A stretch of 64,000 bases of DNA from Halosolutus amylolyticus (GTDB taxonomy: Archaea > Halobacteriota > Halobacteria > Halobacteriales > Natrialbaceae): the NCBI RefSeq assembly GCF_023566055.1, contig NZ_JALIQP010000006.1, positions 169,176 to 233,175 on the forward strand, in the 5' to 3' direction. Position 1 is the stretch's first letter. Every line of letters starts with the position of its first letter. The notes under the pieces are model-generated. The model had not been told where the DNA came from and ran no database searches. It saw only the letters and a program-made list of their open reading frames with translations. The position numbers and the translations under genes are program-made. Below, in pieces: positions 10,800 to 18,612 of this stretch.

Positions 10800-11081
10800 C
10801 TACTCCCGCATCGCGACGACGTACGCCGCGACGGCCTGGACGAGATCGTTCTTCGTCGAGTCGTCCGCGCCGCGGACAACGACGCGGCCGCGATCGGCCC
10901 AGTGTTCTCGCGAGTAGGCCTTGTCCCGCTCGATCGTGGCGTCGTACCCGATCTGCTGGACGGCTTTCGCGATCTCGTCGACCGTCGGCTCATCGACTGC
11001 CAGATCCTGGGACACGCGGCGTCCCTCGGCCCGCGAGAGGTTCGCATCGAGATAGGCGGGCCAGATGACGTTCTCGACCAT
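10800..11081 (-). CDS. srp19: Signal recognition particle 19 kDa protein
   Basis: This 93-residue SRP19 binds the 7S RNA tips and allows SRP54 to dock in archaeal protein targeting. Typical features are [19 protein letters not shown] (residues 4-22), the RNA-binding opening, then the helix [16 protein letters not shown] and the basic KAYSREHW segment. I start at MVENVIW because a GTTTAC box lies about 28 nt upstream and the 13 extra codons before it are atypical. It is followed by gar1 after 2 nt. Confidence 0.94.
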   Translation of the reverse strand: MVENVIWPAYLDANLSRAEGRRVSQDLAVDEPTVDEIAKAVQQIGYDATIERDKAYSREHWADRGRVVVRGADDSTKNDLVQAVAAYVVAMRE

Positions 11082-11141
11082 ACGTTCGTCTCGGCAGGCC
11101 GACGAGTAAACACTTTTCAAAACGAGACGGCTTCTCGAGGG

Positions 11142-12239
11142 TTATCGACGGCGCAGCACGAACGCGCCACCGAGGAGTGCGGCGACGGCGACAGGTGCGC
11201 CGAACCCGGGGATCGACTCGGACGTGTCGTCGCCATCGGTCTCACTGCTACCAGTCTCAGCGTCTCCGTCGTTCTCACTGTCTTCGCCGGATTCCTCGAG
11301 GTCGTCGCTCGCCGCTTCGTAGGCGTCGGGGTGGATCGCTTCGACGATATCCACGATGGCGTAGACGACCTGCGGTGCGGGCTGGCTGATCTGGTTGGCG
11401 TCGACGGCGACGACGTTGTCGTTCTGGTAGGCCGTCGTCGCTTCCGCCGCCTCGGGGATCGGCGGTTCGTCCCTGTCGTCGGGGTAGATGATCCACTCTG
11501 GATCCTCGTCGACGATCGTCTCGCTACTGAGTTGCTGGTAGAACGTGATTCCGGCCCGTTCGGCGAGGTCCTCGACGCCGGCCGTCGTCAGCGCTTCGTG
11601 GATGAAGGATTCGGTGCCGGCCGTTGTCCCGTCCTCGCCCATCGCGTAGTACGCGAGCGGTCGATCGGCGTCCTCGACGGCGGTTTCGACGACCTCGAGT
11701 TGCTCGTCCATCCAGTCGGCGGTCTCGGTCGCGCCCGCACACTCGTCGGTGAGTTCGCCGGTCCGGACGACGTTGTCGCGCACGTCGTCGATCGTGTTCG
11801 CCGCCTCGAAGTGGTAGACCGTCAGCCCGGCGTCCCGGAGCGTCTCGATGTCTTCCTCGTCCGTGATGTTCGCCGCGAGTACGACGTCCGGATCGAGGTC
11901 GATCACCCGTTCGGTGTTGACCTGCCAGCCGTTGCCGACGTCGGCCCGATCGCCGCGGTCGAGGCCGCTCGTCGCGGGACTGTACGGCAAGCCATCGAGC
12001 CGATCTTCCGCTCCGATTTCGTACATCGTCTGTGCGTCGCTCGCCTGCAGGGCGACGACGGATTCGGGCGGTTCTTCGAGCGTGATCCGTTCGCCCGTCG
12101 CGTCGGTCAGTTCGATCGGGTACTCACACTCCGCCTGAGCAGCGGCGGCCGCGCCGCCCGCGTCGCTCCCCGCAACGGCGGGAGCGAGAAGCGAGAGGGT
12201 GAGTACTGCGGTAATGAGGATAACGAGTTTCTGTCGCAT
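11142..12239 (-). CDS. btuF: PGF-CTERM-anchored ABC substrate-binding protein (cobalamin/siderophore type)
   Basis: This 365-residue exported binding protein belongs to the periplasmic-binding-protein class III (BtuF/FecB). Residues 1-23 are a signal peptide. The two-lobe domain shows ESVVALQASDAQTMYEIGA and DLDPDVVLAANITDEEDIETLRDAG. A Glu/Asp/Ser-rich stalk leads to a PGF-CTERM signal at 344-365 (PGF, helix, RRR), processed by archaeosortase for lipid anchoring. The gene is divergent from btuC and shares one TATA element with it. The substrate is inferred from family membership; cobalamin is likeliest, but an iron chelate cannot be excluded given the operator at 14848. Confidence 0.88.
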   Translation of the reverse strand: MRQKLVILITAVLTLSLLAPAVAGSDAGGAAAAAQAECEYPIELTDATGERITLEEPPESVVALQASDAQTMYEIGAEDRLDGLPYSPATSGLDRGDRADVGNGWQVNTERVIDLDPDVVLAANITDEEDIETLRDAGLTVYHFEAANTIDDVRDNVVRTGELTDECAGATETADWMDEQLEVVETAVEDADRPLAYYAMGEDGTTAGTESFIHEALTTAGVEDLAERAGITFYQQLSSETIVDEDPEWIIYPDDRDEPPIPEAAEATTAYQNDNVVAVDANQISQPAPQVVYAIVDIVEAIHPDAYEAASDDLEESGEDSENDGDAETGSSETDGDDTSESIPGFGAPVAVAALLGGAFVLRRR

Positions 12240-12264
12240 CGTCCGACACCTGGACGGTCTCCAA

Positions 12265-12274
12265 TAAATATTTA
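12265..12274. promoter_or_regulatory. Shared palindromic TATA element for btuF and btuC
   Basis: TAAATATTTA is a perfect 10-bp palindrome whose centre (12269.5) is 30.5 nt from the first base of the btuF ATG (12239) and 30.5 nt from the first base of the btuC GTG (12300). Only this AT-rich element exists in the 60-bp spacer. Archaeal TATA boxes sit about 26-27 nt upstream of the start site, so both transcripts would be essentially leaderless. Confidence 0.7.
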
Positions 12275-12299
12275 CCTAACCCAACCGAGGTTGTAGATT

Positions 12300-13397
12300 G
12301 TGTTTCGCTCGATCCGGACCGCGTCGTGGTCGGCGGGCCTCACCGCGTTGCTCGTCGCCGTCGTCGTCGGGAGCGCCGCCCTCGGACCGGTCAGGATCGA
12401 CCCGCTGACGGTCGCGATGGCCATTCTGAACGCCGTCGTCGTCCCCTCGAGCGTGACGGCCGGGTCCGCGACGATCCCCGGACTCGGCGTCGCCGTTCCG
12501 GTACCGGACGTCCAGTACGTCCCCCTCTTCTCCTTCGACGTTCCGAAGACCCACCAGATCATCGTCGCCGACGTGCGCCTGCCGCGGATCGCGCTCGCGG
12601 CGACGGTCGGGTTCGCGCTGGCCGCCGCCGGGACGGTGATGCAGGGATTCTTCCGGAACCCGCTCGCCGACCCGTCGATCATCGGCGTCTCGTCGGGTGC
12701 CGCCGCCGGTGCCGTCGCCGCGATCGCGTTCCCTCTCCTCGTCCCCTTCGGGAGCCTCCACCTCTCCGCGTTCGTCGGCGCGCTCGTGACCGCGTTTCTC
12801 GTCTACGCGATCGCCACCGAGGGCGGCCGGACGCCCGTCGCGACCCTGTTGCTCGCCGGCGTCGCCATCCAGGCGTTTCTCGGCGCGCTCATCTCCTACA
12901 TGCTCGTCCACAGCGGCGAGAGCCTCAGACAGGCCGTGATCTGGATGATGGGCCACCTCAACAACAGTTCCTGGAGCGACGTCGGCTTCGCACTGCCGGT
13001 GGCGATCGTCGGCGTCCTCGTCCTCGGTGCCTATACCCGGGAACTGAACGTCCTCCTGCTCGGCGAAGAGGACGCCTACCACCTCGGCGTCGACGTCGAG
13101 CAGACGAAGTTCCTCCTGCTCGCGATCGCGAGTATCGTGACGGCGGCGGGCGTCGCCGTCGCGGGCGTCATCGGCTTCGTCGGCCTCGTCGTCCCGCACA
13201 TGATGCGGCTGATCGTCGGCCCGGATCACCGGGTCCTGTTGCCGACCAGCGCGCTCGCCGGGGCCTCCTTCCTCGTCGCGACCGATACGATCGCCCGCGC
13301 CGGGCCCGCGGAGGTGCCCGTCGGGATCGTCACGGCGGCGCTCGGGGCCCCGTTCTTCCTGTTCCTGCTGACCCGCCGGGAGGTGCATTCACTGTGA
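12300..13397 (+). CDS. btuC: FecCD/BtuC-family ABC transporter permease
   Basis: This 365-residue integral membrane permease has about ten helices and the FecCD family segments RLPRIALAATVGFALAAAG, FRNPLADPSIIGVSSGAA, VIWMMGHLNNSSW, the cytoplasmic coupling region EDAYHLGVDVEQTKFLLL and GVIGFVGLVVPHMMRLIVG. It forms the membrane channel for vitamin B12 or iron-chelate uptake with BtuD and the anchored BtuF. The start is a GTG at 12300, supported by the TATA palindrome 30 nt upstream. The stop overlaps the GTG of btuD by GTGA, indicating translational coupling. Confidence 0.93.
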   Translation: MFRSIRTASWSAGLTALLVAVVVGSAALGPVRIDPLTVAMAILNAVVVPSSVTAGSATIPGLGVAVPVPDVQYVPLFSFDVPKTHQIIVADVRLPRIALAATVGFALAAAGTVMQGFFRNPLADPSIIGVSSGAAAGAVAAIAFPLLVPFGSLHLSAFVGALVTAFLVYAIATEGGRTPVATLLLAGVAIQAFLGALISYMLVHSGESLRQAVIWMMGHLNNSSWSDVGFALPVAIVGVLVLGAYTRELNVLLLGEEDAYHLGVDVEQTKFLLLAIASIVTAAGVAVAGVIGFVGLVVPHMMRLIVGPDHRVLLPTSALAGASFLVATDTIARAGPAEVPVGIVTAALGAPFFLFLLTRREVHSL

Positions 13398-14758
13398 CGG
13401 ACGGACCGGGCCCCGACGACACCATCGGCGACGCGAGTAGCACCGTCGAGGTCTCGAACGTCGCGATTTCGTTCGGCGACCTCCCCATTCTCGAAGACGT
13501 CTCGCTCTCGGCGACACCGGGGGAACTCGTCGGACTGGTCGGCCCGAACGGGGCCGGGAAGACGACGCTACTCCGGACGATCAGCGGGGCGATCGCACCC
13601 GATCGCGGATCCGTCGCGATCGGCGGCGACAACGTCCACGACCTCTCCTCGCGGGAATCGAGTCGCCGGGTCGCGGTCGTCCCGCAGGAGACGACGCTGT
13701 CGTTTTCCTTTTCCGTCCGGGACGTCGTCGAGATGGGGCGCCACCCCTACAGATCGAGGTTCGCGCCGCCCGACGCGGACGATCGAGCCGTCGTCGACGA
13801 CGCGCTCGAACGGACGCGAACGGCCCAGTTCGCCGATCGCGGAATCGAGGAAGTCAGCGGTGGCGAGCGGCAACGGGTGATCCTCGCGCGGGCGATCGCC
13901 CAGGAGACGCCGGTCCTGTTGCTCGACGAACCGACGGCGAGTCTCGACGTCAATCACGCGATCGAGACCCTCGAACTCGTCCGCGAACTGGTCGAGGAGG
14001 GACGGACCGTGATCGCGGCGATCCACGACCTGAACCTGGCCGCGCGGTACTGCGATCGGCTCGTGATGCTCGCGGACGGCTCGGTCCACCGGTCCGGGTC
14101 GCCGCCCGAGGTGCTCTCGGCTGAGGCGTTGCGGACGGCCTTCGACGCGAACGCGGCGGTGACGTCGAACCCGGTGACCGGAACGTCCTCGGTGACGGCG
14201 CTCCCCGACGAGGATCCCGGACCGCTCCCGGACGGCGTGCACGTGCTCGGCTCCGGGGCGACCGCATCGGCGGTTCTCGCGCGCCTCGACGCCGCGGACG
14301 TGGAAGCGAGCCTCGGTCCCGTTTCGAGCGGATCGACGGCCGCCGAGACGGCCGCCCAGCTCGGGCTCGAGGCTATCGACGTCGAACCGTTCGCCCCCCT
14401 GTCGCGGGCGGATCGGGACGCGCTCGATCGGGCGCTTTCCGATCGGGACGTGCTCGTCCTCGTCGACCTCGAAATCGGCGCGGGGAACCAGGTGCTCCTC
14501 GATCGCGTGCTCGAGTGTGAGTCGCTCGTGCTCGTCGAAACCCGTCCGTTCGCCGAGCGGAACTTCGCGGGATCGGGTGCTCGAGACCGGTACGAGGAGG
14601 TGCGCGGCCGGGCCGTCGAGGCGTCGCCCGATCGAGTTCTCGAGGCGCTGGCCTCGGCTGCTGGCCCGGGCGGTGAGACGGTCTCGGAGCGACCGACGGA
14701 CGTCGACGATCGCGCGGAGTCGACGGAATCCGCCTCGGTGGAATCGTCCGACGACTGA
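13394..14758 (+). CDS. btuD: ABC transporter ATPase BtuD with C-terminal extension
   Basis: This 454-residue protein starts at a GTG overlapping the btuC stop. Residues about 18-250 form a standard FecE/BtuD ATPase: Walker A GPNGAGKTT (50-58), signature SGGERQRVILARAI (about 155), Walker B LLLDEPTASLD (about 175) and a switch His in IHDLNLAARYCDRL. The remaining 200 residues are not part of the ATPase. They begin with VTALPDEDPGPLPDGVHVLGSGATASAVLARL and read like a Rossmann-like alpha/beta domain, ending in an acidic tail. It powers uptake through BtuC. Similar extensions occur in haloarchaeal BtuD proteins; the role of the extra domain is unknown. Confidence 0.92.
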   Translation: MTDGPGPDDTIGDASSTVEVSNVAISFGDLPILEDVSLSATPGELVGLVGPNGAGKTTLLRTISGAIAPDRGSVAIGGDNVHDLSSRESSRRVAVVPQETTLSFSFSVRDVVEMGRHPYRSRFAPPDADDRAVVDDALERTRTAQFADRGIEEVSGGERQRVILARAIAQETPVLLLDEPTASLDVNHAIETLELVRELVEEGRTVIAAIHDLNLAARYCDRLVMLADGSVHRSGSPPEVLSAEALRTAFDANAAVTSNPVTGTSSVTALPDEDPGPLPDGVHVLGSGATASAVLARLDAADVEASLGPVSSGSTAAETAAQLGLEAIDVEPFAPLSRADRDALDRALSDRDVLVLVDLEIGAGNQVLLDRVLECESLVLVETRPFAERNFAGSGARDRYEEVRGRAVEASPDRVLEALASAAGPGGETVSERPTDVDDRAESTESASVESSDD

Positions 14759-14847
14759 CGGAGTCGTCGTTCTCGGGGCTGTCCGTCGAAGCCACCGGCT
14801 GCATCCGACTCAAACTGATCCCGATACCGGCAGCTAAATCGCCATGG

Positions 14848-14899
14848 TTTAGGCCTGCCTAAATTCCGAAAGCGCTATAAATATTTAGGCAGGCCTAAA
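14848..14899 (+). promoter_or_regulatory. Mirrored pair of metalloregulator-like operators around a TATA box
   Basis: Two 16-bp elements are exact reverse complements: TTTAGGCCTGCCTAAA at 14848-14863 and TTTAGGCAGGCCTAAA at 14884-14899, extended by one further matching base on the inner side. Each is nearly palindromic itself (TTTAGGC and GCCTAAA arms). Between them is CGAAAGCGCTATAAATA, a good BRE plus TATA box (TATAAATA 14876-14883). TTAGG/CCTAA half-sites resemble those of DtxR/IdeR-type metal-dependent repressors, so iron control of the genes downstream is likely. The second copy overlaps the region between TATA and start site, a position that fits repression. Confidence 0.75.
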
Positions 14900-14903
14900 T
14901 CGT

Positions 14904-15038
14904 ATGGCACTCGCTTGCGCGACGCGGCGCGGGTCGACGCGAAGAGACGCGATCAGGTACCCCTCCCAGAGGGAATTCGGCGAGAATATGCTGTTCGATC
15001 GCCGGCGAGTCGCGGACATCGTCACCGGAGGCGCGTGA
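14904..15038 (+). CDS. Possible leaderless 44-residue upstream ORF
   Basis: An ATG lies 21 nt past the end of the TATA box at 14876-14883, where a leaderless mRNA would begin. The frame runs 44 codons and ends TGA at 15036-15038, overlapping a GTG of the next gene (GTGA). The peptide opens MALACATRRGSTRRDAIRYPSQ and is basic, with no recognised domain. It may be a real small protein, a coupling device for the oxidoreductase, or non-coding leader. The placement relative to the promoter is the only support. Confidence 0.35.
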   Translation: MALACATRRGSTRRDAIRYPSQREFGENMLFDRRRVADIVTGGA

Positions 15039-15040
15039 GT

Positions 15041-16051
15041 ATGGTCGCCGAACCGACAGCGAACGTCGACGTCGCGATCGTCGGCGGTGGACCCGCGGGC
15101 TGTTCGGCCGGCGTCTTCACCGCCCGAGCGGGGCTCGAAACGATCGTCTTCGATCGCGGCCCCTCATCGATCCGGCGGTGTGCCTACCTCGAGAACTACC
15201 CCGGCTTTCCCGGGGGAATCGACATCGAGACGTTTTCCGTGCTGTTGCACGCCCACGTGGAGGCGGCCGGCGGTGCGATCGTCCCCGACCTCGTCGAGTC
15301 GATCGACCCCGCCGACGAGGGGTTCGTCGTCGACCCACAGGAGGGCGATCCGGTCACCGCGCGACGGGTGATCGCCGCCACGCGCTACGACGGCTCGTAC
15401 ATGCGCGGCCTCGACGACGAGGAGGAGCTGTTCGCGACGACGATCCGCGGCGGCGAGACCGAGGAGTACTTCGACCCGAGCTACGCGTCCCACGACGGGA
15501 CGAGGCCCGTCGACGGGCTCTACGTCGCCTCACCGTCCGAAGCGGACGTCCAGGCGATCACGGCGGCCGGCCGCGGGGCACGCGTCGCAAAGCGGGTCGT
15601 GGCCGATGCCAGGCTGGAGGGCGACTGGTGGGCCGACGTCGCGACCGGCGTCGACTGGATGCGTCGTCAGTCCGATCGTGGCGACGGACGAACCGATCGA
15701 GACGACCTGATCGAGTGGTTCGACGACTATTACGGCGCCGACGCGCCCGTGAGACGCGACTCCGAGCGGTACCAGCGCGTGCGTGACGCCGTCGTCGAGG
15801 AGCGACTGGCGTCGACCATCTCCGACGACGAGATCGAGTCGAGAACCGAGACCGGCCGATCGGTACTCGCGGCGAAACTGGGCCCCGAAACCGTAGACAC
15901 TGGCGATGCCGCAGCGATCGCCGTCGACGCGATCGGTGCCCGCCCGCTTCTCGAGGCGATCGACGACGAGGACGTCCGCGAGTACTGCGAGGAGATCGGG
16001 ACGGGGGAACGGCACGCGGACGAACGGAACGTACGCTCGAGGAACCAGTAG
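15041..16051 (+). CDS. FAD-dependent NAD(P) oxidoreductase, thioredoxin-reductase-like, without redox CxxC
   Basis: This 336-residue protein has a dinucleotide fold: VDVAIVGGGPAGCSAGVFTARAG (residues about 9-31) and YLENYPGFPGGI, both typical of the thioredoxin reductase superfamily. A second family motif, DGLYVASPSEADVQAITAAGRGA, carries the FAD-binding end. The active-site CxxC between them is missing, so it is not a true thioredoxin reductase. Residues about 195-336 form an acidic helical tail unlike the parent family. The start may be ATG 15041 or GTG 15035, which overlaps the upstream ORF stop. The operator at 14848 suggests iron-linked expression; a role in siderophore or iron metabolism is inference. 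Confidence 0.75.
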   Translation: MVAEPTANVDVAIVGGGPAGCSAGVFTARAGLETIVFDRGPSSIRRCAYLENYPGFPGGIDIETFSVLLHAHVEAAGGAIVPDLVESIDPADEGFVVDPQEGDPVTARRVIAATRYDGSYMRGLDDEEELFATTIRGGETEEYFDPSYASHDGTRPVDGLYVASPSEADVQAITAAGRGARVAKRVVADARLEGDWWADVATGVDWMRRQSDRGDGRTDRDDLIEWFDDYYGADAPVRRDSERYQRVRDAVVEERLASTISDDEIESRTETGRSVLAAKLGPETVDTGDAAAIAVDAIGARPLLEAIDDEDVREYCEEIGTGERHADERNVRSRNQ

Positions 16052-16059
16052 TAACCGCC

Positions 16060-16992
16060 ATGATCGGAACGATGCTCACCGACATCCGCGACCACATCGA
16101 GTCGCTCGCCAGCGAAGCCGGTCGCTACTACCTCGTCTGCGGACGGACGGGTGACCGACCGGTCCCCGCGGACGGGTTGTACTTCGAGGCCCGTGCCGTC
16201 GCCCGGGCCGCCGCGCAGGCGACCGAACAGTACCGCGCGGTGCTTCGCCGGTACGATCCGTCGGTTCCCACGTACGACGTGATCGTCTTCGAGGAGGTGG
16301 TCGACGCCCGATCGGTCGAAATACAGGAGGAGGGCGGGTCCGGTGTGACCGGCGAGCGGCAGGGAGGACCGTTTTGCTCCGAAGGGGCCGAGACGCGAGG
16401 CGCGATCGACTTCTGTCATACCGTCGCCGGCGTCGTCTTCGAGGCTATCGCCGACTCCTCGCACGTCGGCCTCGAGAACGCCGTCATGGACACGTACCTC
16501 GACGTCGCCGAAACGATCGACCATCCCGACGAACTCTGCCTGCGACTGCTCGACAGCATCGCGGCGGAACTCGACGCACGTCTCGACCCCGCAGAACAGG
16601 CGTCGCTCCTTGCCACGGCGGCTGACGCCCTGCCGATCGACCCGGACGACCGTGACGACCCTGCCCCGCTCGTGACGACGCTCGCAGTACTCCAGTCCGT
16701 CGGCTTGCTTGAGTCCGCTCGCGTGACCCAGTCGCCGGCCGATTTCGGCCCCGGTCAGCGCTCCTGGTCGGTTCGACTCGACGGGTACGCGCTTGGAGAG
16801 CCCGCCGATCGGCTGGTGACGCTCCCGATCGTCGTCGGCCTCTTCGCCCGGTTGTCGACGCGATCGCTCGCGATCACCGAGGCCGAACGGGTCGATCGGG
16901 AGTCGCCCGCCACGTGGCGACTGCGGATCACTGCAACGGAGTCCGACAGTCCCCGGGGTCTCGTCTGCGTGCGAGCGCCCGATCGGACGTGA
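16060..16992 (+). CDS. Conserved haloarchaeal protein (resembles DUF7551/DUF7552)
   Basis: This 310-residue acidic protein opens MIGTMLTDIRDHIESLASEAGRYYLVCGRTGDRPVPADG; an alternative start is the ATG at 16072. The N-terminal part (about 1-130) has an alpha/beta character. The middle (about 135-210) is helical, with LENAVMDTYLDVAETIDHPDELCLRLLDSIAAELD. The end resembles a small beta domain. I see no catalytic motif or membrane segment. It begins 8 nt after the oxidoreductase stop, so it is very likely in the same operon and under the same operator pair. Function unknown. Confidence 0.75.
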   Translation: MIGTMLTDIRDHIESLASEAGRYYLVCGRTGDRPVPADGLYFEARAVARAAAQATEQYRAVLRRYDPSVPTYDVIVFEEVVDARSVEIQEEGGSGVTGERQGGPFCSEGAETRGAIDFCHTVAGVVFEAIADSSHVGLENAVMDTYLDVAETIDHPDELCLRLLDSIAAELDARLDPAEQASLLATAADALPIDPDDRDDPAPLVTTLAVLQSVGLLESARVTQSPADFGPGQRSWSVRLDGYALGEPADRLVTLPIVVGLFARLSTRSLAITEAERVDRESPATWRLRITATESDSPRGLVCVRAPDRT

Positions 16993-17041
16993 TCGGCCCG
17001 ACCGGAATCGAGGTACCTATCGGCGTCGTACTAGCGGTACG

Positions 17042-17341
17042 ATGACTGATCCAGAGCAGCCGTCGGCGGACGACGAGCGAACGACGATCCGGGCCGGCCG
17101 CAAGTTCGAACAGGAGTTCCGACTCGACGCGGACGAGGCCGGCACGTTCCTGATCGAACTGGGCCAACGACTGCGAGACGGCGACGAACTAACGATCGGC
17201 ACCGACGAGTGGGAACTCCCGTTTGCTTTCGGGACCCCGGTCGAACTGGAGATCGACTTCGACGGCGTCGGGGAACCGGAACTGGAGATCGAGCTCCAGC
17301 TTCCGGGACGAACCGACGAGGACGCGCCCGAGGTCCGGTAG
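17042..17341 (+). CDS. Amphi-Trp domain protein
   Basis: This 99-residue acidic protein carries the amphi-Trp domain, whose characteristic tail is GDELTIGTDEWELPFAFGTPVELEIDF. The first half, KFEQEFRLDADEAGTFLIELGQRLRDG, is the helical part. Function of the domain is unknown; proteins of this type are small, soluble and frequent in haloarchaea. A CCTATCGG box about 26 nt upstream fits a leaderless start at 17042. It is separated from the operon before it by only 49 bp but appears to have its own promoter. Confidence 0.82.
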   Translation: MTDPEQPSADDERTTIRAGRKFEQEFRLDADEAGTFLIELGQRLRDGDELTIGTDEWELPFAFGTPVELEIDFDGVGEPELEIELQLPGRTDEDAPEVR

Positions 17342-17814
17342 TCGATCGGACGGCGGCGTAGTCCAGGCGTGGGTCGTGAGAACTGCGGGTCGTCAGTGAA
17401 CACGGCAGATGGTCGCGAGACGCGCCCGCGTTCGGAGACCGCCGGTCAGCGGGCCCGCAGCGGTCCCCGACCCGTGCAAGTCGTCGTGAGCCGTCCGTGG
17501 CGACGATCGGAGACCGCGCATCCGACCCCGGAATCGGCGATCGATCGACCCCAAACATCAATTATCTGTAGTTACCGGTGCGGGCGACCGTGTCCGATAC
17601 CGACCACATAAATCACCTATTGCTATATAGAATTCGAGACCCGATCGAGGTTCGTCGCGCCGATCGACGAGGGTGTAATCACCGGTTGGAGAGGTTGTGG
17701 CGATCGATCGACCGTCGTCCGAGCGATCCGCAGTTTCGTTTCACCGGCAAACCCCACTCTGCCCCGAGAAACGGGGACGGGTCTTTTTCTTCGTCCTAGA
17801 CGTCCCGCGGGTCG
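17342..17814. other. Intergenic region with a candidate small transcript
   Basis: There are 473 bases without a credible protein gene. The left half is GC-rich with no open frame of typical codon use. From about 17570 the base composition drops. A TATA-like CTATATAG sits at 17622-17629, and about 135 nt later a short hairpin (CCCCG at 17762-17766, CGGGG at 17772-17776) is followed by a T-rich run (17782-17791). That would fit a short non-coding RNA, but the T-run is equally placed (about 28 nt) to be the TATA element of the halocyanin gene. Confidence 0.45.
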
Positions 17815-18405
17815 ATGAGCGAGACACACTGGTCACGACGAACGGCGCTCAGGTTCATCGGTGCAACGACCGCAGCCGCGGGACTGACGTCCGCGGTGGC
17901 GGCCCAGGAGGACGAGGATACCGGAGACGACGCGAACGGGGAGGGAACCGATCGATTACCGATCATCCTGGCCGGACGAATCGAGTACTGGTACGGCGTC
18001 GCGCCCGAGGCGATCGAGGGCGAAGAGAACCCGACGCTGGATCTCGAGGAGGGCGAAGAGTACGAACTCGTCTGGATCAACGTCGACGGCGTCGAGCACG
18101 AACTTGTCGTCGAGTCCGGGGACGGCGAGGAACTCGAGGCGTCCGAGGCGTCGGAGACGGCGGGCGAGGCCGTTTCGATGACGTTCGAGGCGAGCGAGGA
18201 CGCCGCCGAGTACTACTGCCAGTTCCATCCGGAGTCGATGCGCGGCGACGTCGAACTGGGTGACGGCTTCGACCTCTCGGCGAACGGGAGCGACGAGGAG
18301 GGCGAATCCGAGGCCAACGAAAGCGACGACGAAAACGACTCCGGGACGGACGGGGACGATTCCGGAGGCGACGACGATTCGGGCGGAAGCGACTCCGGAT
18401 ACTGA
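17815..18405 (+). CDS. Halocyanin-like type I copper protein
   Basis: This 196-residue secreted blue copper protein starts with a Tat signal, SETHWSRRTALRFIGATTAAAG. The cupredoxin domain (about residues 45-155) includes the first copper His in VDGVEHELVVES and the cluster YYCQFHPESMRG, providing Cys, His and Met ligands. It would carry electrons in the respiratory chain on the outer face of the membrane. The last 45 residues form an Asp/Glu/Ser/Gly-rich tail without a clear membrane anchor; many halocyanins have a lipobox instead, which I do not see here. It has its own promoter. Confidence 0.88.
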   Translation: MSETHWSRRTALRFIGATTAAAGLTSAVAAQEDEDTGDDANGEGTDRLPIILAGRIEYWYGVAPEAIEGEENPTLDLEEGEEYELVWINVDGVEHELVVESGDGEELEASEASETAGEAVSMTFEASEDAAEYYCQFHPESMRGDVELGDGFDLSANGSDEEGESEANESDDENDSGTDGDDSGGDDDSGGSDSGY

Positions 18406-18612
18406 CAGCCTCGTTCGCGGGGTTGGTCGCCTCGCCGGGTTGATCGCCGATAGCATCGTGAAGCGGGTGACGCGTCGCGGGAGGCCGATCGCTCCGTCTG
18501 AGGGTCGGAAGCGTCGAGCGAGATAGCTGGCGTTGTTACGGGGAACCGATGGGTTCCGGTCGCCGACCCGGACTGGACGGTTTTTTACCCCTCGGACTCC
18601 GAGTCCCGGGCA

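Noticed and set aside
9483..12296. 937-codon frame opposite presenilin, gar1, srp19 and btuF
   Set aside because: Shadow of four real genes; low-complexity Arg/Gly/Asp composition.
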